Origin: a virus
Reading direction: 5' to 3' (one strand)
Virus record (IMG/VR): IMGVR_UViG_3300038441_001101
Location: 1-64,000 of that record
Length of the DNA: 64,000 nt
Shown: piece by piece, positions 16,191 to 23,987 of the stretch
Position numbering within the stretch: the first letter of the stretch is position 1
Layout of the letters: each line of letters opens with the position of its first letter
Translations under genes and position numbers: made by a program
The notes under the pieces: model-generated
The model's database searches: none
What the model saw: the letters and a program-made list of their open reading frames with translations, nothing else
What the model was told of the DNA's origin: nothing

Positions 16191-16372
16191 CAGTAGTCTC
16201 CTATCGTCCAGATACAGGTTTCCAGGTCAGCATCATAGAAGCTGATGCTGATTGCGTTCTGCTTCCCGTTCCATCCCCAGGTGAACAGGAAACGCCCAAT
16301 CCAGAGGAAGTTCCAACGGATGGAGTGGAAGAAGGCCTCCACTCGGTTCATCTTATGAGGTCGAACAGCCAT
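16190..16372 (-). CDS. Hypothetical protein
   Basis: 60 residues, Trp- and Phe-rich (HSIRWNFLWIGRFLFTWGWNG). It ends by overlapping the amidotransferase start. An ATG at 16372 follows AAGGAG; a GTG at 16378 is possible. Function unknown. Confidence 0.55.
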   Translation of the reverse strand: MAVRPHKMNRVEAFFHSIRWNFLWIGRFLFTWGWNGKQNAISISFYDADLETCIWTIGDY

Positions 16373-16575
16373 TGCCACACGCTCCTTCTCTTCTCCTTCT
16401 TGAGGAACTGGCCCTTCTCGCGAGCCTCCTCTGTCATTGGATAGGCTATCGTAATGACATCGTTCACCATCCAGAGTGTGGGCTCACTGATCCCCTCACG
16501 GTATAGATCTCCTTCATATATGCAAAGGGTTTTGTCTGGATCCGGTCTGGGATTAGATTGGTGCTCGGGCTTCAT
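16348..16575 (-). CDS. Hypothetical protein
   Basis: 75 residues with a basic C-terminus (KKEKRRSVWQW). The ATG at 16575 follows GAGG with good spacing; ATG 16593 is a longer option. No domain recognised. Confidence 0.5.
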   Translation of the reverse strand: MKPEHQSNPRPDPDKTLCIYEGDLYREGISEPTLWMVNDVITIAYPMTEEAREKGQFLKKEKRRSVWQWLFDLIR

Positions 16576-16954
16576 CAGGGTCAACCTCGTCATCTTTCCG
16601 GGAGGGTTCCAGGCCCAGCATATCTCGCTCCCAGGCTTCCAGCAGCGTGAGCCCGTCCTTCATCACGGCAATCCCGTTCAGGGTACCGATCTTAGCACCT
16701 GCCGCCAGGCCCTTGCGGCCACGTTTCGTTAGAGCTGTGATTGCCCGTATCATCTCTTCTCGGGATGGAAATACAATGAAGAGAGTATAGGTTGTAGCAC
16801 CGTTGGCATTAGCCTGATACCGAGGGCTATCCGGAAGCGTAGCGGCATCAAAGTAAGTCACGTTCTTCACGCCATCCAGGAAGTATTCCTCCTCGGCTTC
16901 CTGGAGGAACGTTTCCATTCCGGGCAAGGTTACTTTATTGTTATTCTTTGGCAT
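16553..16954 (-). CDS. Hypothetical protein
   Basis: 133 residues with a mixed alpha/beta pattern; TLFIVFPSREEMIRAITALTKRG looks like a strand followed by a helix. The C-terminus is acidic (KDDEVDPDEA). ATG 16954 follows AGGAG. Function unknown. Confidence 0.6.
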   Translation of the reverse strand: MPKNNNKVTLPGMETFLQEAEEEYFLDGVKNVTYFDAATLPDSPRYQANANGATTYTLFIVFPSREEMIRAITALTKRGRKGLAAGAKIGTLNGIAVMKDGLTLLEAWERDMLGLEPSRKDDEVDPDEARAPI

Positions 16955-16956
16955 TC

Positions 16957-17148
16957 TCACTCCTGTTCCACGATCTGAATATCGTCATCAATCAGCTCCC
17001 TCACAGCATCAAGGTCATCCGAGAGGATGACCAGATCACCATTGTCGACAAGGTCTTGAATGTTTTCTGTTTCCTGGCCTGCATCCATGAGGGACTCGCT
17101 GAACTGCAAGGCATACCACTTACGGCTGACTCTAACCACTCTCCACAT
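16957..17148 (-). CDS. Small acidic protein
   Basis: 63 residues, strongly acidic (QDLVDNGDLVILSDDLDAV). ATG 17148 lies behind AAAGGAGTAAGA. Such acidic mini-proteins in phages often mimic DNA or inhibit host proteins, but nothing here shows that. Confidence 0.55.
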   Translation of the reverse strand: MWRVVRVSRKWYALQFSESLMDAGQETENIQDLVDNGDLVILSDDLDAVRELIDDDIQIVEQE

Positions 17149-17401
17149 TCTTACTCCTTTCAAATATCTCACCTTGATGGACAGGGCAATCAGCGCTCAG
17201 TACCTTTGGATATGAAAAGCAATTACAGGTGGAGGCAGACCACCTTCCCCATAACTCCTCTTCCTTCCAGCACAGATTGAGATATTCTACCCTGAGGCCC
17301 GCCTTGCTGAAATAGGCTTCCTCCGGCAAGTCCTGTAGGGCTTTCAATAGCCAGGATTGGAAATCAATGTGGTTGTGCTCCAGTAATAAAAGTTGTGGCA
17401 T
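17132..17401 (-). CDS. Hypothetical protein
   Basis: 89 residues with several Cys (NLCWKEE, STCNCFS, ADCPVHQ), possibly metal binding. ATG 17401 follows GGAGGAGCA. It overlaps the next gene by 17 bases. Confidence 0.55.
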   Translation of the reverse strand: MPQLLLLEHNHIDFQSWLLKALQDLPEEAYFSKAGLRVEYLNLCWKEEELWGRWSASTCNCFSYPKVLSADCPVHQGEIFERSKNVESG

Positions 17402-17409
17402 TGCTCCTC

Positions 17410-17682
17410 CTAGAATCCCAGCTCAGAGATGTTCTTCTTGCTTTCGGCTTCCCGCTGCTCGCTGCCCCTCTTGTCGCGGAGAACCTTGCACCTCCCGTAG
17501 AATCTTGCAACCTGGACAGTCATCAGGTTCTCCAACTCCTCTCGGGCTTTCCTCATGGAGGCAATGTGATCCATGATGCTTGCAAACGTCACTTTCCCTT
17601 TTTCATACTGTTCCTGCAACACTCCTCCTTCTATCATTAGGAGAGTGAATTTTTCTGCCAACTCATTGACGCTCTTATCCAT
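17410..17682 (-). CDS. Hypothetical coiled-coil protein
   Basis: 90 residues, mostly a charged helix (EEGG aside), with basic segment VLRDKRGSEQREAESKK. It begins inside the 3' end of the helicase gene, so the two are coupled and may work together as a helicase accessory or loader. Function not shown. Confidence 0.55.
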   Translation of the reverse strand: MDKSVNELAEKFTLLMIEGGVLQEQYEKGKVTFASIMDHIASMRKAREELENLMTVQVARFYGRCKVLRDKRGSEQREAESKKNISELGF

Positions 17683-18907
17683 GCTTCACCTTCACCTTTC
17701 CGTTGCTCAATATCTTCTTGATGGTCGACTTGTCCTGCTGCACGATGCTCCAAAAAGAGCTGTTCCCTGTCCCGCTGAAGGCGAGACGGTCGTTCAGCAG
17801 ATCCTTTGCAGCATAAAGGTTGGACCTGCTGTAGCCTGCCTGCCCTGCAATCTCCGCCAGATCCTTGAGGGGCATACCGTTCTTGCTCTTGGACAAGGCT
17901 TCCATGATCCACTCTGCACAAAGCTCCTTCTTGCTCCTCTTCTCGGGAGGGGCGACGTACGGGTCAAACAGGAACCCGGTGAAGTGCTTATTGTCGTCCA
18001 GCAAGGGCTTGGCGAGGATTGGCTCTCCGATCATAGCCAGATTACTTTTGATCACACGTATCTTGATACTGTCATTGGAACGCTCCACAACAAAGATGCT
18101 GCGGCAGTATCCCGTGATACCTGTGGATCCCCGGATCCTCCCCAGGGAGACCTCTGCCATCTCGTCCTTGCGCTCCTTGTTCAAGTGGTGGACCACCAGT
18201 ACACCAATCTGGTAATCCCTGGCCAAGGTCGCTAGGAACTCCATGATTGGCCGGATGTCCTCGATCTTGTTCTCGCCACGCGTATGACTACCAGCTAAGC
18301 TGTCCAGTATCAGCAGATCGGGCTCGGTTCCCTCGATTACATTGATGATCTGCTCCCGATCCTGTGACGCTCCCAGATTTGCACGTGAAAGGAGGTCACC
18401 GTCAATCACTGGAATGAATACCTTGCTCTTGTCCATTCGCATGGTTCCAGCCCGTACTTTGAGGATCTGCTGGGCAGACTCCGTGTCCACCCAGATGACG
18501 TTTGCGGGATTACCGAAGGGCTCTGGTTGCAATGGAAATGTACCACCTTCCGTAACAATCTTGGCGATGTACTGCGCTATGGCACTCTTGCCAATCCCTG
18601 GCTCCCCAGCAATCATTGTGATAAACCCTCTTGGGATCCAGCCCTCCCAGAGCCACTGGATGTCTCCGAGGATTTCGTCCAGCTCTCCCAGGGTAGCAAA
18701 TAGTCCCGTCTTGGAGACCTTGATTTTGGTACGCTCGGAGACCTCCAGGATCTTCTCCCATACACTCTCCAGGCTGATGAAGCCCGCTGGCATTCGGAAC
18801 ACCAGGGTTTCCTTGCGAGTCTCGACGGACATCAACGTGAACAGCTGCCTCTGGGAGGGGTTCAATACCTTATGGAGCTCCTTCAGGAACTTTTCTCGTG
18901 GTTCCAT
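17675..18907 (-). CDS. RecA-like replicative helicase (RepA/AAA_25 type)
   Basis: 410 residues. Walker A GEPGIGKSA at about 105-113 and Walker B LLILDSLAG at about 200 mark the RecA fold; a later VVHHLNKERKDEM and RGSTGITGYCRS match the hexameric RepA-type helicase H3/arginine-finger region. The C-terminal part (from about 320) has a winged-helix-like segment. It should unwind DNA at forks. The start codon lies 5 bases after a predicted pseudoknot (18913-18979) that would sequester its ribosome site, so translation may be regulated. Confidence 0.88.
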   Translation of the reverse strand: MEPREKFLKELHKVLNPSQRQLFTLMSVETRKETLVFRMPAGFISLESVWEKILEVSERTKIKVSKTGLFATLGELDEILGDIQWLWEGWIPRGFITMIAGEPGIGKSAIAQYIAKIVTEGGTFPLQPEPFGNPANVIWVDTESAQQILKVRAGTMRMDKSKVFIPVIDGDLLSRANLGASQDREQIINVIEGTEPDLLILDSLAGSHTRGENKIEDIRPIMEFLATLARDYQIGVLVVHHLNKERKDEMAEVSLGRIRGSTGITGYCRSIFVVERSNDSIKIRVIKSNLAMIGEPILAKPLLDDNKHFTGFLFDPYVAPPEKRSKKELCAEWIMEALSKSKNGMPLKDLAEIAGQAGYSRSNLYAAKDLLNDRLAFSGTGNSSFWSIVQQDKSTIKKILSNGKVKVKHG

Positions 18908-18912
18908 TTTGC

Positions 18913-18979
18913 CTCACAGTAAAAGTAATTCAACGAGAGTACTATCAACTGTGAGACACTTGTATTATTCCTCTCGTTG
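18913..18979 (-). promoter_or_regulatory. H-type pseudoknot leader upstream of the helicase start codon
   Basis: On the minus-strand RNA, CAACGAGAG (18979-18971) pairs with CTCTCGTTG (18939-18931), 9 bp, and CTCACAGT (18955-18948) pairs with ACTGTGAG (18920-18913), 8 bp. The stems interleave, so they form a pseudoknot. The 3' strand ACTGTGAG plus the next G supplies the only Shine-Dalgarno-like bases before ATG 18907. This is a candidate translational switch; the ligand or protein that acts is unknown. Confidence 0.65.
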
Positions 18980-18985
18980 GAAACA

Positions 18986-20107
18986 TTATTCAGATGTTCG
19001 AATCTTTTCCCAGGCATCCTGGACTTCCCCTCTCCCCATGGACATGATTTCGTCAACATCGCCCAAGCCCAGGATTTCCATGACCTTCTCGGAGTCCATA
19101 CCATATTCGGACATGGCCTTCGTGAGCAACGTGATGGGTGTGGTGGGCTCCTCATCTTTAGAACCATTCTTCCTGAGGATGCGATTGCGAGCCTTGAGAT
19201 TGCGCTCCTCCTCCTCGCGCTCGCGCTCGGCATCGATGCGTGCCATGGCCAGCACGTCCTTTTGGTCCTTGGTCAGGATGCCATCCAGGATGGACAGCTC
19301 GAACTCGTTCAGCTCTTCCTCCGGGGAGGGCTTGGTGTTCCCGACGGGATTGTTCCAGTACCAGATCAAACGCTCCCACGTGAATGGATGAACCTTGCGG
19401 TGCGTGACGTTGATGGGTCGCATACCATAGTCGCCCACCTCGGCCTTGCTGAGCCTTTTCAGCATGAGGCCGGTAGGCTCGGGCGTATCTGAGCTGTGCC
19501 GAAGGAACACGCGCATGCGGCACTTCTCGATCAAGGGCCGCTTGGCTTCGGCAACCTCCCGCTTGGAGGCGTCCTTCTTGAGGTGACTGGTCAGGATGAC
19601 CAACGGGACAATCTCCGTCATTGCAGAGATCACGGCAGCCTCGTATTCAAAGGAGGCGTTCCACTGCTCGGCACCCTTGATCTGGCCCATCGGTGAGTAA
19701 AACTGCTTGTACTTGGAAGGGTTGGCCACAACCACCGGATGGAACGTGTTCTCAAAACGTTTCCAGGTATCCCAGACCAGGACGTCATACTTTCCGGGCT
19801 CAATGTCATCCAGGATGCTGATGCAGAGCTTATGGAACTCCAGCTCTCGCAGGTTGTTCCCGTTGGAATCCTTGCCCTCTTTGATCAGGTTGCGGTAGTA
19901 GCCGAACTTGCGCCCCATACTCTCCACTTCATTGACGATAGCCTCGCCCTTGACATCGTCGTCAATGAAGGCTGTGCGTTCTGGGGCAGCGCCGGAGCTC
20001 AACGCGAACCAGCTCTTGCCACTGTCGGGCTCGCCTGTGATGTTGATGGCTCCCGTGATGGGATTCTTAGACTTGCGGATTTTGACTTCCTGTTGCTTAG
20101 GAGGCAT
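18986..20107 (-). CDS. Sak4-like RecA-fold ATPase (single-strand annealing/recombination)
   Basis: 373 residues. Walker A GEPDSGKSW lies at about 25-33 and VLVWDTWKR at about 105 may be Walker B. This AAA_24-type phage ATPase family includes Sak4 annealing/recombination proteins. The C-terminal ~110 residues are charged and end in a helical GLGDVDEIMSMGRGEVQ segment. Neighbours are the helicase, an ERCC4 nuclease and a UvrD helicase, forming a recombination/replication set. Confidence 0.75.
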   Translation of the reverse strand: MPPKQQEVKIRKSKNPITGAINITGEPDSGKSWFALSSGAAPERTAFIDDDVKGEAIVNEVESMGRKFGYYRNLIKEGKDSNGNNLRELEFHKLCISILDDIEPGKYDVLVWDTWKRFENTFHPVVVANPSKYKQFYSPMGQIKGAEQWNASFEYEAAVISAMTEIVPLVILTSHLKKDASKREVAEAKRPLIEKCRMRVFLRHSSDTPEPTGLMLKRLSKAEVGDYGMRPINVTHRKVHPFTWERLIWYWNNPVGNTKPSPEEELNEFELSILDGILTKDQKDVLAMARIDAEREREEEERNLKARNRILRKNGSKDEEPTTPITLLTKAMSEYGMDSEKVMEILGLGDVDEIMSMGRGEVQDAWEKIRTSE

Positions 20108-20303
20108 AGCGATAGTACTCCTTTTCCAAGATGGTATCCCATTCCTCTTCTGTGAGAGCTGGGGGTGGTGGGCATTCTGCGAATGGGCCTACGCAAAAGA
20201 AGCTGTCATCAGTAAGATGAACCTCTTTCCCTCTGTACGGTCTCACTTCGCACTCTCTTTCATGCTTCAGGCAATACATGAAAACGATATTCTTATTTGC
20301 CAT
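20097..20303 (-). CDS. Small Cys-rich hypothetical protein
   Basis: 68 residues with four Cys (MYCLKHERECEV, FFCVGPFAEC), possibly a metal site. ATG 20303 follows GGGAAGAAGA. It overlaps neighbours at both ends. Confidence 0.55.
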   Translation of the reverse strand: MANKNIVFMYCLKHERECEVRPYRGKEVHLTDDSFFCVGPFAECPPPPALTEEEWDTILEKEYYRYAS

Positions 20304-21180
20304 TCTTCTTCCCTTTCTTGTTGCCATTGTTGGATTGTTCTTCTTCATCCCGGACAACCATGAGGTATTCGCCCTCCTGCAACCCCAGCGCTGCCCGAAA
20401 GTTTGTAACCATCATATCCCCCCAGCCTTCTGGTCGACTCTTCTTATGGATCTTCCCCAGATTGCTCCCCCAGCAAAGCATCTCCGCCAGCGTTGGTGTG
20501 CCTGTATCGTTGTTACTCCTGGAGAACTCCTTCAGGGAGCGCGTGCGCTTGAGCCCGATGCTTGGAAATGTCGCTATGAGGCCCTCGCTGAACTCTATTG
20601 GCGGGAACGTGACGTAACGTTTGCGGTCCAGCATCTGGACATGTTCGGCTGGCTTGGAGCAGAACCTTGCTAGGTCCACAATCATATTCGGCAGGGAGCT
20701 GGGCTCAATGGTAATGATAGGACAGCCACTCCACTCGATGGCGTACATGGCTCCGCGGATGCTGGCTCCTGGCCAACCCGTGACCTCATATCCATTCACG
20801 TGATCGAACCTGTCAAATGTCGGGATGACTGCCATGTCATCCTTGTCGTAGCTGATCACGCCCTCCACGATGATGCAAGGCCAATTGGCATTGTTAGCCA
20901 TGTTCTCCACTTGCTTGAAGATGCGGCGGGAGCCGATGCTCCCAAGGAAGTCTCCGGCCCGCTTGCGCTCGATAGCCAGGACGCCTCCCTCGCCATCCAG
21001 TATAACGTTGATGTCCCCACAGGTCAGCGGGCCCTGCTGGAGCTTTGGAAAATACTTCTTCAAACGGTTGATCATCCGGATGTTGGACTGATCCTTGCGG
21101 GCTTCCCCGCGCTCCTCTCGTTCTATGTTCTCTTTCTTATCACGATCAGTGCCTTCATTACTATCCACAATAACAAACAT
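20293..21180 (-). CDS. ERCC4-type nuclease
   Basis: 295 residues. CGDINVIL and IERKRAGDFLGSI (about 50-80) give the ERKxxxDF active-site signature of XPF/MUS81/ERCC4 nucleases. Such phage enzymes cut branched or flapped DNA. The C-terminal part carries a GLKRTRSLKEFSRS stretch that could be a helix-hairpin-helix-like DNA contact. It sits between the Sak4-like ATPase and small membrane proteins, within the replication block. Confidence 0.85.
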   Translation of the reverse strand: MFVIVDSNEGTDRDKKENIEREERGEARKDQSNIRMINRLKKYFPKLQQGPLTCGDINVILDGEGGVLAIERKRAGDFLGSIGSRRIFKQVENMANNANWPCIIVEGVISYDKDDMAVIPTFDRFDHVNGYEVTGWPGASIRGAMYAIEWSGCPIITIEPSSLPNMIVDLARFCSKPAEHVQMLDRKRYVTFPPIEFSEGLIATFPSIGLKRTRSLKEFSRSNNDTGTPTLAEMLCWGSNLGKIHKKSRPEGWGDMMVTNFRAALGLQEGEYLMVVRDEEEQSNNGNKKGKKNGK

Positions 21181-21189
21181 AGACCTCTC

Positions 21190-21312
21190 CTAACGTAAAA
21201 AGATGTAACCCCACGAAAAGGATACCAGTGCAACGACCAGCAGGAAGCCAAAGGCAAAACTATACCACCAGCAGCCTGGTTCTGTTTGGAATTTATGCTT
21301 TATGAATCTCAT
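21190..21312 (-). CDS. 40-residue membrane microprotein
   Basis: MRFIKHKF then a hydrophobic helix (SFAFGFLLVVALVSFSWGYIF). It overlaps the next gene (ATGA-type junction at 21309-21312). Function unknown. Confidence 0.6.
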   Translation of the reverse strand: MRFIKHKFQTEPGCWWYSFAFGFLLVVALVSFSWGYIFLR

Positions 21313-21518
21313 AAGTCCTCCTCGTTGGATTTCAAGTCCAGGACGGCCTGCTCCAGGGAATGACCCTGTCCGGCTAGGTTTCCCCGGACAAAGTGGTTGG
21401 CAAAGATGAACATGCGGCCGTTCACCTGCTGGATGCGAATGCTGTATCCGTTGGAGATCATGCCCTGCAAACGCTCCACCGCCATCATGGCGGCCTTGCA
21501 TCTTTCATCGTCTGCCAT
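21309..21518 (-). CDS. Hypothetical protein
   Basis: 69 residues, mixed alpha/beta. RIQQVNGRMFIFANHFVRG and SLEQAVLDLKSNEE hint at a small beta-sheet protein. Start ATG 21518. Unknown. Confidence 0.55.
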   Translation of the reverse strand: MADDERCKAAMMAVERLQGMISNGYSIRIQQVNGRMFIFANHFVRGNLAGQGHSLEQAVLDLKSNEEDL

Positions 21519-21717
21519 GATAAGCACCTTTCCTGCTGTTAGTGGAGGCGACAGTAGTCGTAAACGTGTAGTGATGGTATTCAGGCTCCAGCAGCCTGTT
21601 CAACTCGCTGCACACCTCGCCGGCAGCCACATCGTCGTAAAACGTGTAGGGCAGCGCCCTCTCGATGCCCTCCTTTGGGATCTGCGCCATGATCCTCCAA
21701 ACAGTCCTGTCAGGCAT
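21505..21717 (-). CDS. Hypothetical protein
   Basis: 70 residues, basic C-terminus (STNSRKGAYHGRR). ATG 21717 follows GGAGGAGCA. No domain seen. Confidence 0.55.
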   Translation of the reverse strand: MPDRTVWRIMAQIPKEGIERALPYTFYDDVAAGEVCSELNRLLEPEYHHYTFTTTVASTNSRKGAYHGRR

Positions 21718-21725
21718 TGCTCCTC

Positions 21726-21971
21726 CTAAAAGGGTAAGTCATCCACGAAGCCATTGACAGTATCTGACACAGCTTCTTGGATCGCAAGACGGAAATCGCC
21801 GCCAATCTGCTTTGAGACCAACACGACCAACCTGTCCACTTCTTCCACGCGCAAGCTTTTGGAGACAGGATACAGTTGCGCAATCTGACTCAAGGCTTCA
21901 AAGCATTGCTCCCAGAGGGAGTCCCCCTTGGATCCCTCTGGTACATTCTCCTGGAATAGCTTCGAGAACAC
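21726..21971 (-). CDS. Hypothetical helical protein
   Basis: 81 residues; start GTG 21971 is chosen because GGAGG lies 7 bases upstream and it avoids overlap with the upstream membrane protein. Predicted mainly helical (EQCFEALSQIAQLY, EAVSDTVNGFVDDL). Function unknown. Confidence 0.55.
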   Translation of the reverse strand: MFSKLFQENVPEGSKGDSLWEQCFEALSQIAQLYPVSKSLRVEEVDRLVVLVSKQIGGDFRLAIQEAVSDTVNGFVDDLPF

Positions 21972-21973
21972 GG

Positions 21974-22306
21974 TCAGCCTCCGATCAAGCTGAGGGCTCC
22001 TGCCACAACGAACAGCACCAACAGCCCGATGCACAGTCCAAAGACCAGCTTGGCGAACCCCAGGTAGGCACGCTCTCGGTGTCCGACCCTGCTGTGGAAG
22101 GGCACCTTCATCCTGCGGGTGGTTCGGAAAGGATTGCCCAGCATCCCGCTCACGAGCAGCAGGGGAGCTTGCGGGCCCAAACTCCCGTAGGCGTCCCGCG
22201 CCAGGTATGCCAACACCAGTACCAATACGATCAACAGGAACAGCAGCACTGTTCCCCTGTTTGAATTGCCCTTACCAGTCGTGCGCTTGCCAAAATTGTC
22301 GTTCAT
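21974..22306 (-). CDS. Two-segment membrane protein
   Basis: 110 residues with two hydrophobic segments (about 19-36 and 88-108) and basic termini (KRTTGKGNSNRG, RTTRRMKV). Inner-membrane hairpin; function unknown. Confidence 0.6.
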   Translation of the reverse strand: MNDNFGKRTTGKGNSNRGTVLLFLLIVLVLVLAYLARDAYGSLGPQAPLLLVSGMLGNPFRTTRRMKVPFHSRVGHRERAYLGFAKLVFGLCIGLLVLFVVAGALSLIGG

Positions 22307-22316
22307 GATGGATCTC

Positions 22317-22547
22317 CTAGGAAAAATGTCTGAGTGCTTCTTGATAGACGGGTAACAGGAACGGATTCCATCTGTGATCCCGCGCCAGCTGCTCCAGCTT
22401 CTCCCTGGAGTAATAGTAGATGGTGCAGGGTTGCAGTCCCTTGTGACAGATGCCGACCTTGGTGCTCCCTTTAGAAGCGGTGCAGACGATGTAGTCGTAC
22501 CACTGGAGCTCGTGCGGAAAACGTTGGTTGTTCAGTTGATTATTCAT
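22317..22547 (-). CDS. Hypothetical protein
   Basis: 76 residues, Tyr-rich (YIVCTASKG, TIYYYSREKLEQLARD), mixed fold. Close 4-base spacing to its upstream neighbour suggests one transcript. Unknown. Confidence 0.55.
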   Translation of the reverse strand: MNNQLNNQRFPHELQWYDYIVCTASKGSTKVGICHKGLQPCTIYYYSREKLEQLARDHRWNPFLLPVYQEALRHFS

Positions 22548-22550
22548 GGG

Positions 22551-22901
22551 TCACTCATTCTTTCGAGTGTAGTACACCTGGAGCTGCTCCAGGGTCTGGA
22601 CAACATACTTGATGACGATCACGCCTGTGCTAGCGGCGAATGGAAATAATACCTGGAGGACGGGCTCCCCGTAAATGTACCACAGGATGAATAGCGACAC
22701 CCCGATCCAGATGCTCAGGCACCACTCGCACGTGAAGCCTTCGTGGAGCCTGAACCTGTGCAGGACAGCAAAGCGATTGTCCAGCTTCCAGACAATGTCC
22801 CGGATGCCCTGGAACACCCTGAACGGGCCAGTCTCATTGGCGAACAGGCTGACCAGCCGCCAGAGGGCCATCGTGAAGATGAAGTAGTTCATGAATTGCA
22901 T
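22551..22901 (-). CDS. DUF1360-like membrane protein
   Basis: 116 residues. The FTCEWCLSIWIG segment (about 56-67) and flanking hydrophobic helices match the DUF1360 family of bacterial and phage membrane proteins. Two or three membrane segments are visible. ATG 22901 follows AAGGGAGACC. Function of the family is unknown. Confidence 0.75.
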   Translation of the reverse strand: MQFMNYFIFTMALWRLVSLFANETGPFRVFQGIRDIVWKLDNRFAVLHRFRLHEGFTCEWCLSIWIGVSLFILWYIYGEPVLQVLFPFAASTGVIVIKYVVQTLEQLQVYYTRKNE

Positions 22902-22934
22902 GTTGGTCTCCCTTATGGAAATGTTATTCAGTTT

Positions 22935-23985
22935 TGGATGGAAAAGTCCCGGTTACACGATCCGGGTCGGCTTACCTTTTCCTGTGAGTTATGGTATCTA
23001 ACTGGGAAACCCTCTGTACCAAACACGTTCTCCTCACTTGTTGACTGGCTGGCAACCCTTTCGGATGGAGATTGAACTGCTCTGACACGTGGTGTCCGTA
23101 CTCCAATAGGTGTTTCTAATTGCGCCAGTTTCACAGCCGATGCTCCCTCATGCTTTTGATGCCTTGCCTGAGGATACAAGGAGTTCCCCACCTGCACCGT
23201 TGTCCTGACCAACCTAACAGTCCAACCAGTGAGGCTTATATTTCATCCTCTACCTGAACTGTTCAAGGATTGTTGCATACCCGCCAGGGCTGACGAATGC
23301 GGCAGGGACAATTTTCTTGCCTGCCCACTGGACTTGCGTTCGTAGCTGGTGCCAGTGGGCAGGTCCACAATTTGTATACCGCAGGGATTTCTTCGTGCGG
23401 TTGGATGCTTCAGCCGTGTTCCTATGTTTCATCTGAAGTTTGCCTTCACAGACAGAGTGATTACTCTCTACATCTCCATCCAGTTTAGAACACAGGGTTC
23501 CCTTTGTATGTCCATTGCTCTGGAACACCGCAAGCAACAGAGTTCCATCACGGGATCCGCCTTAGGCATTCTCTCCGGATATGAGTCTTGCGCCTGGCCT
23601 GCCGCATCACGTCATGCAGGGTATACCCGCACCGCAGGCCATGCCGTTTCAGGGTACAGATGGATTGTTCCTGCATTCTGTTGTCCTGACTGTTGACAGG
23701 ACTTGGGGCGTCATTCAGTTCCCGAAATAGGATGCCAATTTTAGCGCTACTTGAGAACATCCTATCTTTGATTTTTACAGCCCTCTCACACCGTCGGGAA
23801 TGGCGCGGTGAGCCCCTGTTCCAGCAACATGGGAACATGTCTAGTTCAACGAGTCCTTTCGGACTGAGAACCTTTGGGGCTATGGAGTCTCATGCGATTT
23901 ACTCCACTAGCATCCTTCTGACAACGCATCCGCAAAATGGATGTGGTAGATGCTATGCACAACTGGCATCTGCATGCCAGACCAT
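22935..23985 (-). ncRNA. Candidate giant structured noncoding RNA (GOLLD/ROOL-like)
   Basis: About 1,050 nt with no credible gene on either strand. Stems on the minus-strand RNA include 23963-23969/23974-23980 (7 bp), 23908-23914/23949-23955 with inner 23927-23931/23939-23943, 23852-23856/23861-23865 (AGTCC-GAAA-GGACT, a GNRA loop), 23827-23831/23836-23840, 23727-23734/23758-23765 (8 bp), 23683-23688/23697-23702, 23596-23602/23634-23640 enclosing two hairpins, 23521-23526/23542-23547, 23379-23383/23396-23400, 23320-23331/23352-23363 (12 bp, CCTGCCCACTGG), 23084-23088/23092-23096 and 22948-22952/22962-22966. Giant phage RNAs such as GOLLD and ROOL have this size and setting; exact family membership is not shown. 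Confidence 0.7.
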
Positions 23986-23987
23986 GC

